Below are positions 16,043 to 24,424 of a DNA stretch of 64,000 nucleotides, one piece after another. The stretch's first letter is position 1. The number at the start of each line of letters is the position of its first letter. Source of the stretch: Brevibacillus porteri (lineage in GTDB: Bacteria; Bacillota; Bacilli; Brevibacillales; Brevibacillaceae); the NCBI RefSeq assembly GCF_003013475.1, contig NZ_PXZO01000002.1, forward strand, positions 124,001 through 188,000, in the 5' to 3' direction. A model generated the notes under the pieces. It did not search any database. It was not told where the DNA came from and saw only the letters and a list, made by a program, of their open reading frames with translations. The position numbers and the translations under genes are program-made.

Positions 16043-17107
16043 TTAAGGGACATGATACGCAGCCTGCAAATCGACGCCATAGGTGCGGCATAATTGGCTT
16101 AGTTCTTTCGTCAGATTCGGATCGAAAGGAATACCGTTTTCCATACGTTCTTGCTTTTTTCGGCTCTCGATCTCCCCAGGAATGAAAATTTCGGATACCC
16201 CTTTCTTCGTAGGTACGCTTTTCACCTCACGAATGTATGCATCCATACTGGCGCAAAAATCGGGCAGTGGCATAAATCGTTCAATATCCACCGTCAAGAA
16301 TAGATGTCCAACGTTTTGTGGATCATTCCAATTGTCATACAGGCTTTTTACATGTGGTCCCGTTGCTGCACCCGTTAGCAGCCCACACAAGATATCAATG
16401 AACATCGCCAATCCATAGCCCTTTGCTCCCCCGATCGGCAAAAGTGAGCCAAGCAAGGCTTGTGTGGGATCAGTCGTTTCCTTCCCATCGGGATCGATGG
16501 CCCAATCGGCAGGAATCGTTTCCCCTTTTTTTACGGCTAAGGCGATTTTTCCCCTGGCAGCGACACTCGTAGCCATATCTAACAAAAAGGATGGCTCTTC
16601 CCCTGCCGGTATTCCCACCGCAATTGGGTTTGTTCCGAAAAAAGGGCGTATCCCTCCTGTAGGTGCCATTGCTTCGGGGGCATTGGAAAGGACAAGCAGA
16701 ATCCTTCCTTCTGCGATCGATCGTTCTGCATAGTACGAACAGGAGCCAAAGTGGTTGGAATGACGAACACCAACAACCCCGATTCCCATCTGCTGTGACA
16801 ACTTGATCGATTCCTCCAAAGCCGCCACCCCGACTACCGCACCCAACTGGTTTTTGCCATCTACCAGTGCTGTTGCCCCCTCCTGTTTCCATACCACTGG
16901 TTCATCGTTCAATTCAATCAAGCCTGTTTCGATTCGTTGGATATAAATCGGCAGCCTCGCCAGACCATGGGACTCGATGCCGCGCAAATCAGCATGGACG
17001 AGAGATTCTGCGACAAGCCTTGCATGCTCGCGTCTGGCACCTGCCTGTACAAACACTTCTGTTACGACTTGCTCCAAACGCTTCCAATGAAAGAGTGCAG
17101 GGTGCAT
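16043..17107 (-). CDS. Malate/L-lactate dehydrogenase family (Ldh_2) oxidoreductase
   Basis: 354 residues of the Ldh_2/YlbC/ComC fold, NAD(P)-dependent and unrelated to classical LDH. Signatures: ADLRGIESHGLARLPIY with the catalytic His, GVVGVRHSNHFGSCSYYAE, FFGTNPIAVGIP, and GGAKGYGLAMFIDIL. Substrates in the family include malate, sulfolactate, ureidoglycolate and 2,3-diketogulonate; sequence alone does not decide. A sulfolactate dehydrogenase would fit with the ComB-like gene at the left edge, but the two genes are 16 kb apart, so this is weak. Confidence 0.85.
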   Translation of the reverse strand: MHPALFHWKRLEQVVTEVFVQAGARREHARLVAESLVHADLRGIESHGLARLPIYIQRIETGLIELNDEPVVWKQEGATALVDGKNQLGAVVGVAALEESIKLSQQMGIGVVGVRHSNHFGSCSYYAERSIAEGRILLVLSNAPEAMAPTGGIRPFFGTNPIAVGIPAGEEPSFLLDMATSVAARGKIALAVKKGETIPADWAIDPDGKETTDPTQALLGSLLPIGGAKGYGLAMFIDILCGLLTGAATGPHVKSLYDNWNDPQNVGHLFLTVDIERFMPLPDFCASMDAYIREVKSVPTKKGVSEIFIPGEIESRKKQERMENGIPFDPNLTKELSQLCRTYGVDLQAAYHVP

Positions 17108-17230
17108 TTTCTCTTTTTCCCCTCCTTCACCGCTGTTCTGTACTTCGCCTGCTTCCTAATCTGAATATAGATATGTCAGCCACTGATTGACCGCTACAGG
17201 CATTGACCCAGTTCAATCGACGGTCAACGC

Positions 17231-17264
17231 AAAAAAGGAGCTCCCGATAGTGGGGCTCCTTTTT
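17231..17264 (-). terminator. Terminator of the tandem PBP4 gene
   Basis: AAAAAAGGAGC and GCTCCTTTTT enclose CC...GG pairs; A-runs and T-runs on both sides make it usable in either direction. Confidence 0.85.
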
Positions 17265-17273
17265 ACGTGACTC

Positions 17274-20168
17274 CTATTCATAACTGGCCAGTATCGTGAT
17301 GATCTGGTCCTGCATCTTGGTAAACAGCTCTTCATCTTCGACATAGCCATTAAACATAATCGAAACGACGAGCTTCTCCCCGCCTTTGGTCGTGATATAG
17401 CCCGACAGTGTATTCACACCCGTCATCGAACCTGTTTTCGCATGAAGATTATTAGCGGCAGGTGTGTCCTTCAAGCGGTTTTTCAGCGTACCATCCATCC
17501 CCGCTATGGGTAAAGATTCATCATAAGTAGCAAATGTAGATTCCTTGGTCATTCCCTCCAGTACGGATGCGATTTGCCGAGCAGAAATAAGATTGTAGCG
17601 TGTCAATCCTGATCCATCCATCATGTCGAAGCTGGTATTCCCGCCGAGCGAAGATACGGTTTCCATAACGACCTCTGCCCCAGCCGCTGCGCTCCCTTTC
17701 CCTTTCTTTGCAGCTCCGATTGTCTTGAGGAGCATTTCGGCGTAGTAATTGTCACTTCGCTTGTTGAGGTACTGAACGATTTCCTTCAGCGTCAGTGACT
17801 CAAATTGTGTCCATTTCACTGCTGCTGGAGGAACTGGCTGGATCAGCACTTCGCTTTTCGGAGCAAACGTAATTCCTTGCTGCTCCAACGTTTCCTTCAA
17901 TACGGTCCCCACGTACTTGGCTGGCTCTTCCACAGGCACACGCTCGTAATCGCCTTCGTGATCAAGTGGGAGGTTCCCTGACAGTCTGATGGTATTTGTG
18001 CCACGGTCCCGCAGGATAGCAAACGTATTTTCTTCTCCTTTTTGTACGGTCTTGGCTTCATTGATCACTTGCACATATGCTGTTTTGGGAAGCACGTTGA
18101 TTTCCACTGGTTCGCCAGCATCGTTAGCGGGCTTGAATTCGATCATAACCGTCCCACGGTTCAATGCTAGAGCCCCAATGGTCGGGTTGTAATAATAGCT
18201 CTCGTCATCCCATGCCCAGCCGAGGCCAAGCCGTTGTTGGTCAAAGTAGCTTTCATCCATCACGAGATTCCCATTGATACGTGTGATTCCTCTCTGCTTG
18301 ATCCACCCTGCTATTTTTTCAATCGACACACCTTCCTGTACCTGAAGCGCATTCTCTGTGTGCAAAGCAGGGTCACCGTATCCTTTCACATATAGATTGC
18401 CTTTTTGTACGCCTGGAGAGGTGATTGGTGCGTCTCCATACAGCTCCGTTTTGAATACGTAATCCGAACCAAGCTGATTCAGCGCCGTGGCAGTTGTCAA
18501 CAACTTCAGATTCGAAGCAGGGGTAAGCAGTGTGTCCGCATCCCGCTCGTATAAGACGGAATCACCTGTTGAATCCAATGATTTGATCATGATGCCTGCC
18601 GTAACACCTGCTGCTTCCGGCGTATCGAGGATGGGATCGATCAAAGAAGAGAGTGGGTACGTCTTTTTCTCTGGAGGGCTGAACCCTTCCGGTGCTGCAA
18701 TATCCGGGTAGGTTGTTAACAAAATCCCGATTTGATCCTGTAGCTCCCTCGCATACTTCGATTTATAGATGCCGTTGATCAGAATCGAAAAGGCCAGCTT
18801 ATGACCATTTTTTGCCGTTACATAACCAGACATTGTGTTTACTCCGCTTAATGAACCTGTCTTCGCAGCTAGATTCTTTTCCGCACTGGTTCCTTTCATG
18901 CGGTTTTTCAAGGTGCCGTCCACCCCTGCGATTGGGAGTGATTTTTCCAGCTCCGTTCGATATTCTTGCTCTTGCAAAAAGATGAGGGCTTCGATCATCT
19001 GTTCTGGAGTGATCATATTAAATCTCGATAACCCCGAACCATCTACTTGGCGGAAGCCCGACTCAATGCCAGCGCGCTCCATCACGTCCGCTACCGCTTC
19101 ACTGCCTGCGTCAAAGCTCCCCTCACTTTTCTGGGTAACCCCCAGCGTCTTTACAAGCATCTCCGCATAGAAGTTGTCACTATCCTTGTTGAGCTCCACC
19201 GTGATCTCACTCAACGGTTTGGATAAGTGGGTATAGAGCGGCACCCCGCTTTGCAGCACTGTTTTTTTCACTTCGATCTTCGAATGTAAGGCAATCCCTT
19301 GTTTCAGCAACTGATCCTTCCATAAATCGCCCACATAAAAAGCCGGGTCTTCCATCGTGACCTCTTCTTCATAAGGAGCTGCTTGCATCCCAATCGTACC
19401 GGATACGATGATTTCATTTTTTCCACGCGGGCGATCGACGAGCACATTGCTCTCCTTGCCCTCTGTCGTTTTTAACTGGCTTGTGACTGTTATGTATGTG
19501 GTAGCCGGATTCATGGTCAGGACGGGGGCATCGTTCACCGTTTTACCGGGGGTTGCGGTTAGCGTCGTAAAGTTTTTATTTACGGCTAATCCACTGACCT
19601 GAGCGCTGTACCCATACGGTTCATCATCCCACATCCAGCTCGTACCCAATCTGGTCTCATCGAAATAGCTGTCATCGAGAAGCAGGTTTCCATTGATTCG
19701 TTTGATCCCTAAATCCTTGATGGCTTTTGCCATTTGTTGCAAATCGTCTGGCTTCAGGCTAGGGTCCCCATAGCCTTTTAAAATCAAATCTCCTTGCAAC
19801 ACGCCACCGTTATTTATCTTTCCGGAAACAAACACCTCAGTCTTCCACTGATAATTCGGCCCCAGCTTATCCAAACCCGCAATGGTCGTAAACAGCTTCA
19901 TGTTGGAAGCCGGGATAAAATTACGTTCGGCATTGTGCTTATATACGTACTTTTTGTCGGTTAGATCGTAAACCGCGATTCCAGCGTACATGCCCTTGCT
20001 ATTCTCGTCATTTTTCAAATCGGCGAGGAATTTTTCTATACTGAGTGTCAGAGTACTAGTGGAAGTGACCTCTTCCCTGGCTAGTGCAGGCAAAGCTGCT
20101 ACCTGCAACAAGAGAGCCAACACGAAAAACCACGTACCAACACGTCGAAAAGCAAACAAATGATTCAT
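17274..20168 (-). CDS. Tandem PBP4-type D-alanyl-D-alanine carboxypeptidase/endopeptidase
   Basis: 964 residues, about twice the length of Bacillus DacC/PBP4. A signal peptide spans residues 1-30 (ending LPALA). Two complete peptidase S13 modules follow. Module 1: SxxK as ASNMK (Ser 88, Lys 91), SxN as DSDNFYAE, KTG as AAKTGS. Module 2, starting near residue 510: ASNLK, RSDNYYAE and HAKTGS. All active-site residues are intact in both, so both may trim or cleave stem peptides in the envelope. The modules are similar but diverged, so the duplication is old. It stands alone, divergent from the secreted protein at 20348. Confidence 0.93.
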   Translation of the reverse strand: MNHLFAFRRVGTWFFVLALLLQVAALPALAREEVTSTSTLTLSIEKFLADLKNDENSKGMYAGIAVYDLTDKKYVYKHNAERNFIPASNMKLFTTIAGLDKLGPNYQWKTEVFVSGKINNGGVLQGDLILKGYGDPSLKPDDLQQMAKAIKDLGIKRINGNLLLDDSYFDETRLGTSWMWDDEPYGYSAQVSGLAVNKNFTTLTATPGKTVNDAPVLTMNPATTYITVTSQLKTTEGKESNVLVDRPRGKNEIIVSGTIGMQAAPYEEEVTMEDPAFYVGDLWKDQLLKQGIALHSKIEVKKTVLQSGVPLYTHLSKPLSEITVELNKDSDNFYAEMLVKTLGVTQKSEGSFDAGSEAVADVMERAGIESGFRQVDGSGLSRFNMITPEQMIEALIFLQEQEYRTELEKSLPIAGVDGTLKNRMKGTSAEKNLAAKTGSLSGVNTMSGYVTAKNGHKLAFSILINGIYKSKYARELQDQIGILLTTYPDIAAPEGFSPPEKKTYPLSSLIDPILDTPEAAGVTAGIMIKSLDSTGDSVLYERDADTLLTPASNLKLLTTATALNQLGSDYVFKTELYGDAPITSPGVQKGNLYVKGYGDPALHTENALQVQEGVSIEKIAGWIKQRGITRINGNLVMDESYFDQQRLGLGWAWDDESYYYNPTIGALALNRGTVMIEFKPANDAGEPVEINVLPKTAYVQVINEAKTVQKGEENTFAILRDRGTNTIRLSGNLPLDHEGDYERVPVEEPAKYVGTVLKETLEQQGITFAPKSEVLIQPVPPAAVKWTQFESLTLKEIVQYLNKRSDNYYAEMLLKTIGAAKKGKGSAAAGAEVVMETVSSLGGNTSFDMMDGSGLTRYNLISARQIASVLEGMTKESTFATYDESLPIAGMDGTLKNRLKDTPAANNLHAKTGSMTGVNTLSGYITTKGGEKLVVSIMFNGYVEDEELFTKMQDQIITILASYE

Positions 20169-20347
20169 GATAACCTCCTTGTCATAGTCTGGGCGATTTC
20201 AACCAACAAATCACAGTACGCCATCATGATAGCATGTATTCTATTTATTCGGAATATTACCATTATACTAAAAATCTACAGGCATGAACGATACCCTTTC
20301 CGTTCATACTACCTTCAAAACTTCTTTTGTTTGGAGGAAATGGCTTC

Positions 20348-20890
20348 ATGTTCTATCGATTGCTGCTCTGTTTGTCACTTCTCTGCGCCTTTTCATTCTC
20401 CGCACTTGCCCAAACTGACATCGGTCGTGTACAAGTAGATCCCGTACCGTATCCTTCTCTTGCCGATCTAGTAAAAAGGTCAGACTTGATCGTCATCGCA
20501 TGGGTAAACGGTGCTCATCAGCCTTATCCAACGGGACGCAGCGTTCCCCAAGGCAAGATCGTGAATTACACACAAAACCTCCAAGTAAAAAGAACGATAA
20601 AAGGCAGGTCATCCAGACCATTAACTGTGATTAGCACTGGTGTAGAGCCGCTTCCCGATGCCTCCAGCCCGCTCAACCTGCAATATCCTGGACCGCTGTC
20701 GGAAGGGAATTATTTATTGTTTTTGCGAAAAGTGAGAGGATCACAGCTGTACAGTACAGCAGGTCTCTGGCAGGGCGTTTACCCGATCTATCAAGGAAAA
20801 ACGATCGCCCTGTCCAATCTTGGCTTTACGGAGTTGAACCAGCTGTCACAAGAAGAAGCCGTCCGAAAAATAACAGCGATATCCCGCTAA
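20348..20890 (+). CDS. Unrecognised secreted protein
   Basis: 180 residues with a signal peptide (MFYRLLLCLSLLCAFSFSALA, the first 20 or so residues). The mature part holds DLVKRSDLIVIAWVNGAH and GNYLLFLRKVRGSQLY, a pattern seen in small beta-rich exported proteins of unknown function. GGAGG lies ten bases before ATG 20348; the in-frame TTG 20327 is less likely. The divergent position next to the PBP4 gene hints at an envelope role, without proof. Confidence 0.75.
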   Translation: MFYRLLLCLSLLCAFSFSALAQTDIGRVQVDPVPYPSLADLVKRSDLIVIAWVNGAHQPYPTGRSVPQGKIVNYTQNLQVKRTIKGRSSRPLTVISTGVEPLPDASSPLNLQYPGPLSEGNYLLFLRKVRGSQLYSTAGLWQGVYPIYQGKTIALSNLGFTELNQLSQEEAVRKITAISR

Positions 20891-20899
20891 CGCCACAGC

Positions 20900-20931
20900 A
20901 AAAAACCGCTCTCGTAAACGAGCGGTTTTTT
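20900..20931. terminator. Bidirectional terminator between convergent genes
   Basis: AAAAAACCGCTC and GAGCGGTTTTTT form a perfect stem around GTAAAC. It can serve the plus-strand secreted protein and the minus-strand 38-residue gene. Confidence 0.9.
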
Positions 20932-20951
20932 GACGTTTCCACCCTGTGCTG

Positions 20952-21068
20952 TCAGTTGCGCATCACGTAGATGAAAATCGCCATAGACACTGCACAAGCG
21001 AGTACGCTGAGAATAAAACCCCAGATCACCCATTTGCTATTCGTCTTGTTTATGTGTTTGTCGTCCAT
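20952..21068 (-). CDS. 38-residue single-pass membrane protein
   Basis: A small gene below the usual length cut-off. ATG 21068 follows GAGGAG at eight bases; the product is MDDKHINKTNSKWVIWGF followed by a single hydrophobic helix (ILSVLACAVSMAIFIYVM) and RN. A shared terminator follows the stop. The helix and ribosome site make it a convincing gene; function is unknown. It lies upstream of nothing and downstream of the ABC transporter genes, from which it is separated by about 85 bases. Confidence 0.65.
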   Translation of the reverse strand: MDDKHINKTNSKWVIWGFILSVLACAVSMAIFIYVMRN

Positions 21069-21153
21069 GGAAACTTCTCCTCATTACAAGCATTCACCTT
21101 CTATTATAAGGTTGTTTGACAGGAAAGGGAAACCGTTAATGTGGTGAAAACTG

Positions 21154-21885
21154 TTAAAGACCTGCTCTCGTCAGATGACGAATCCCCAGCGCACAGCCGG
21201 TCGTCACAAACAGTACACACATGACTGCAAACGTCCCCAGCTCTCCTAGCGATAAACTCTCTTGACTGAGCACGCCCATGCCAATCGTTAAAATCGACAG
21301 AGGAAAAAACATCCCGAGCCCAGACACATACAAGCCCAGTCCTACAAAAACAGCACACACACTAATGCCGACAGGTACAGCAAAGCTCTGTATCCGCGTA
21401 GAAAGCCATAGTTGGAAGGCGATGATGGTGAGCGAAGCCAGCCAGCCTCGCATGATCCATCCGAACACTTCCGGAGGAAACGAAAAATGTGCGTGTAGTC
21501 CAGCGATGAAACCCGCGCAAATATACAGCACGAGGAAAAAAAGCTGCACAGCAAAAAGGAGAACGCCAACCACTACTACCTTCGCGAAAAAAATCGTTGG
21601 AGTCGATACAGGCGCTGCCAGTATCACGTTCCAGTTCCGATTTACATGCTCCAGTCTGCACACGAACGAACAGCAGATCGCGATGAGAATGGGCAAGAAA
21701 AATTCTCCGTAGAACAAGCTCACCTGCGTCCACAGGCTATACCAGCCATTTTGCAGGATCGCTTGGTTCATCCAGTAGTTGGCGAAGCCGATCAGCGCAC
21801 TGAAAACAGGAAGCACAAGCAAAACGAGCCAAATACGAGAACGACGCAATTTTACCCATTCTGCTCCCAAACATCTGAGTAGCAT
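21154..21885 (-). CDS. ABC transporter permease, LanG/LanE-like
   Basis: 243 residues with six membrane helices. The N-terminus (LGAEWVKLRRSRIWLVLLVL) and the RLEHVNRNWNVILAAPVST segment after helix 2 are typical of ABC-2 permeases of the lantibiotic-immunity/bacitracin-resistance class. It probably pairs with the 21898 permease as a heterodimer driven by the 22647 ATPase and removes peptides from the membrane. Twelve bases separate it from its upstream partner. Confidence 0.82.
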   Translation of the reverse strand: MLLRCLGAEWVKLRRSRIWLVLLVLPVFSALIGFANYWMNQAILQNGWYSLWTQVSLFYGEFFLPILIAICCSFVCRLEHVNRNWNVILAAPVSTPTIFFAKVVVVGVLLFAVQLFFLVLYICAGFIAGLHAHFSFPPEVFGWIMRGWLASLTIIAFQLWLSTRIQSFAVPVGISVCAVFVGLGLYVSGLGMFFPLSILTIGMGVLSQESLSLGELGTFAVMCVLFVTTGCALGIRHLTRAGL

Positions 21886-21897
21886 AAAAAATCCTCC

Positions 21898-22647
21898 CTA
21901 TACGTCTTGCCGGGATACGTGAATGCTCCCAACAAGGTAGAATGAGATGCCCATGAGTACGACGATGATCGGCAAATGAACGCCGATTTCACGCGTAGTA
22001 AACAGCATGGTTTCGTTCACGTACTGATACGTAACGGGCGAAAAGTCTACATAGTACGACCAGATGAAAAGGCGTCCGACTTGTGGCGGAAACAAGCTCG
22101 CTGTCATCCCAATGAACCCCCCGATCATCCCGAGACATAGGCTAAATGCCTGATTTTTGATGGCGAGAGATATCCATTGTTGCAGAGCAATCACCACGAG
22201 ATTCGTAAGCGTTGTCCCTGCTACAAAGCGGAGTAATAGGCCAATCGGGACTGGCTCTGCTAAACCATAGCCAATGCCAAATGCCACGATCACCAATCCC
22301 TGTAAAATGACGGCTCCCCCGATCAAAACAGCCGCAGAGACGAACTTTGCCGCATAAACCGCTTTTCGACTGACAGAGGCAGCCAACAGCAGCTTCCACG
22401 TACGCCCTTTGTGTTCCATATCACAAATCCGTGAAACAATGACGGCCGAACCGGTCGGCAAAAACAATCCGTTCATGGCTGTAATCGTGACCAGAATGGC
22501 GCTCCACGTCGTGGCATCCGGATTTTTTGCCATGGAGGTACTGACAGCCATAAACCCCCATGCCAGTTCGATACTCAAAAGAATGGTGAGCATGAGAAAC
22601 AAACGCTTATGTCGAATTTTATAAAGCTCTAGCCAAAGCGTCCTCAT
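21898..22647 (-). CDS. ABC transporter permease, LanE/LanG-like
   Basis: 249 residues, six membrane helices. It starts MRTLWLELYKIRHKRLFLML and carries RICDMEHKGRTWKLLLAA, the same cytoplasmic element as its partner permease. The start codon overlaps the stop of the ATPase gene (TAATG), so translation is coupled. The three genes resemble lanFEG or bcrABC sets, which protect against cell-wall-active peptides. Confidence 0.83.
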   Translation of the reverse strand: MRTLWLELYKIRHKRLFLMLTILLSIELAWGFMAVSTSMAKNPDATTWSAILVTITAMNGLFLPTGSAVIVSRICDMEHKGRTWKLLLAASVSRKAVYAAKFVSAAVLIGGAVILQGLVIVAFGIGYGLAEPVPIGLLLRFVAGTTLTNLVVIALQQWISLAIKNQAFSLCLGMIGGFIGMTASLFPPQVGRLFIWSYYVDFSPVTYQYVNETMLFTTREIGVHLPIIVVLMGISFYLVGSIHVSRQDV

Positions 22648-23558
22648 TACAAGCTCCCCTCCTTGCCTGTAAGGGAGAGGAAAATGCTCTCCAAGCTTTT
22701 TTTGTGCTCTTCAATGCGATAAACATCTATGCCCGCCATAATCAGCGCCCGGTTTGTCTGTGCTACCTCTCTATCCCCCATGCCTTCCATGACCAGGAAG
22801 CCATCTTGGAGACTTGGAGAAAGCTCCATCTCTTGAAGAACTCTTCTCGCTTTTTCATTGTCCTGCGTTTTCATCCACACATGAGGCTGACTATTCCGTT
22901 GCAACTGCTCCATACTCCCTTGAAACAGCAGTTTCCCCCCGTGAATAATGCCGATGGACGTGGCCACTTGCTCGATTTCCGAGAGCAGATGGCTGGAGAG
23001 CAAGACGGTCATTCCATACTCGTGTGGCAACGATTGAATCAATTCCCGAATCTCACCGATTCCCGCAGGGTCCAGACCGTTTGTCGGTTCATCGAGGATG
23101 ACGAGCTTTGGAAAATGCAGCAAAGCCATGGCAATTCCCAGTCGCTGCTTCATCCCGAGAGAATACTGATCTACCTTTTTGTTCTTTTGTTTTTCCAAAC
23201 GGACGATTTGCAAGGCTTTTTCTACATGTTTGTCCGGTACATCTCGCAGCCGCTGCATGACGCGCATATTTTCCAGGCCGGTAAGATGACCGTAATAGGA
23301 AGGAGCCTCGATCAAGGAACCCGTCTGACTCAAAATCTCAAGTCGGTTCCTGCTAAAATCCTTCCCGAATACAGATACACTCCCTTCACTTGGCTTGACT
23401 AATCCTAGCAGCATTTTAAGAGTCGTCGATTTTCCTGCACCATTTGGACCGAGGAAGCCATAGACCTCCCCTTCTCCTACCGCAAGATTCACCCGTTGGA
23501 CGGAATAGACCACTCCATAGCGTTTTGAAAGGTTTTCCGTTCGAATCACAGTATTCAT
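22647..23558 (-). CDS. ABC transporter ATPase, LanF/BcrA-like
   Basis: 303 residues. Walker A GPNGAGKSTT (about residue 37), signature YSLGMKQRLGIAMALLHFPK, Walker B LVILDEPTNGLDP and a switch His (SSHLL) are intact. The DrrA/BcrA-type C-terminal extension of about 80 residues (FLVMEGMGDREVAQTN) is present. It should power the two downstream permeases. It is transcribed divergently from a two-component system that probably controls it. Confidence 0.9.
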   Translation of the reverse strand: MNTVIRTENLSKRYGVVYSVQRVNLAVGEGEVYGFLGPNGAGKSTTLKMLLGLVKPSEGSVSVFGKDFSRNRLEILSQTGSLIEAPSYYGHLTGLENMRVMQRLRDVPDKHVEKALQIVRLEKQKNKKVDQYSLGMKQRLGIAMALLHFPKLVILDEPTNGLDPAGIGEIRELIQSLPHEYGMTVLLSSHLLSEIEQVATSIGIIHGGKLLFQGSMEQLQRNSQPHVWMKTQDNEKARRVLQEMELSPSLQDGFLVMEGMGDREVAQTNRALIMAGIDVYRIEEHKKSLESIFLSLTGKEGSL

Positions 23559-23629
23559 CTTTTCTCGCTCCTATCTGTTGGTCTCTCCTACGAAATCATA
23601 GAGTCCCAACCCGTCGATAAGCTGACAGG

Positions 23630-23647
23630 AACCTTACAACAACCTTA
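23630..23647. promoter_or_regulatory. Direct-repeat operator candidate between LanFEG-like and LanRK-like genes
   Basis: AACCTTA occurs at 23630-23636 and again at 23641-23647, start-to-start distance 11 bases (one helical turn), the layout of OmpR-type response-regulator sites. On the plus side, TATAAT lies at 23687 with only a poor -35 (GTAGAA), as expected for an activated promoter. On the minus side, TATGAT at 23600-23595 also lacks a good -35. Confidence 0.5.
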
Positions 23648-23710
23648 AATTGACTCCGAGTGGGTAGAACACACAATTCGAGCGAGTATAATGAATACGG
23701 GTGATTCAAT

Positions 23711-24424
23711 ATGGAAGAATGGATACAGAAAAAAGTGCTCATCGTGGAAGATGAGCTTGAAATCAGAAATATGATCGATGGATTTTTGCGTAAGGAAGGA
23801 TTCTCTCGTATTTTTCATGCGGGTAGTTGTAAAGAGGCGTTAGTGATTTGCGCTTCGGACAAGCCTGATGTCGCGATCCTGGATGTCATGCTGCCTGATG
23901 GAGATGGATTTGGACTTTTGACTTCGATCCGTCGCTTCTCGCAAATCCCTGTCATTTTTCTTTCAGCGAGAGGGGAAGATGAAGATCGATTGCTCGGACT
24001 TGGCCTGGGGGCTGACGACTATATTGTGAAGCCATTTTTACCGCGCGAGCTCGTTCTTCGTCTCCTGGTCATTTTACGACGCGTTTACGCGCCTCCCCAA
24101 ATCGATCGTCTGCCCGTTTTCCAGCTTGGTGACAGTACGATCGATTTGGAGGCGGCAATCGTGACGATAGATCACTACGAATACGCTTTGACCGCCAAGG
24201 AACACGCACTCTTGCGAAAACTCTATGAAAATCGGGGACGAATCGTCACGAGTGATGCTCTGTGCCAATCTGTATGGGGTGACGATTACTACGGGTATGA
24301 AAACACGCTGATGGTTCATATGCGGCGCATTCGCGAAAAGATCGAGCCATGTCCGTCCACCCCTGAATATTTGCTGACGGTAAGAGGACTCGGATACAAA
24401 TTACTCGTAAAGGAAGAGTTGTAG
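23711..24424 (+). CDS. OmpR-family response regulator
   Basis: 237 residues: receiver domain 8-120 with acidic pocket VEDELE, phospho-acceptor Asp 58 (AILDVMLPDGDG) and the Lys of VKPF; winged-helix output 135-237 (ALTAKEHALLRKLYENRGRI, LMVHMRRIREKIE). It ends exactly where the sensor kinase begins. With the divergent LanFEG-like operon, this resembles SpaR/NisR-class systems that switch on peptide-resistance transporters. Confidence 0.93.
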   Translation: MEEWIQKKVLIVEDELEIRNMIDGFLRKEGFSRIFHAGSCKEALVICASDKPDVAILDVMLPDGDGFGLLTSIRRFSQIPVIFLSARGEDEDRLLGLGLGADDYIVKPFLPRELVLRLLVILRRVYAPPQIDRLPVFQLGDSTIDLEAAIVTIDHYEYALTAKEHALLRKLYENRGRIVTSDALCQSVWGDDYYGYENTLMVHMRRIREKIEPCPSTPEYLLTVRGLGYKLLVKEEL

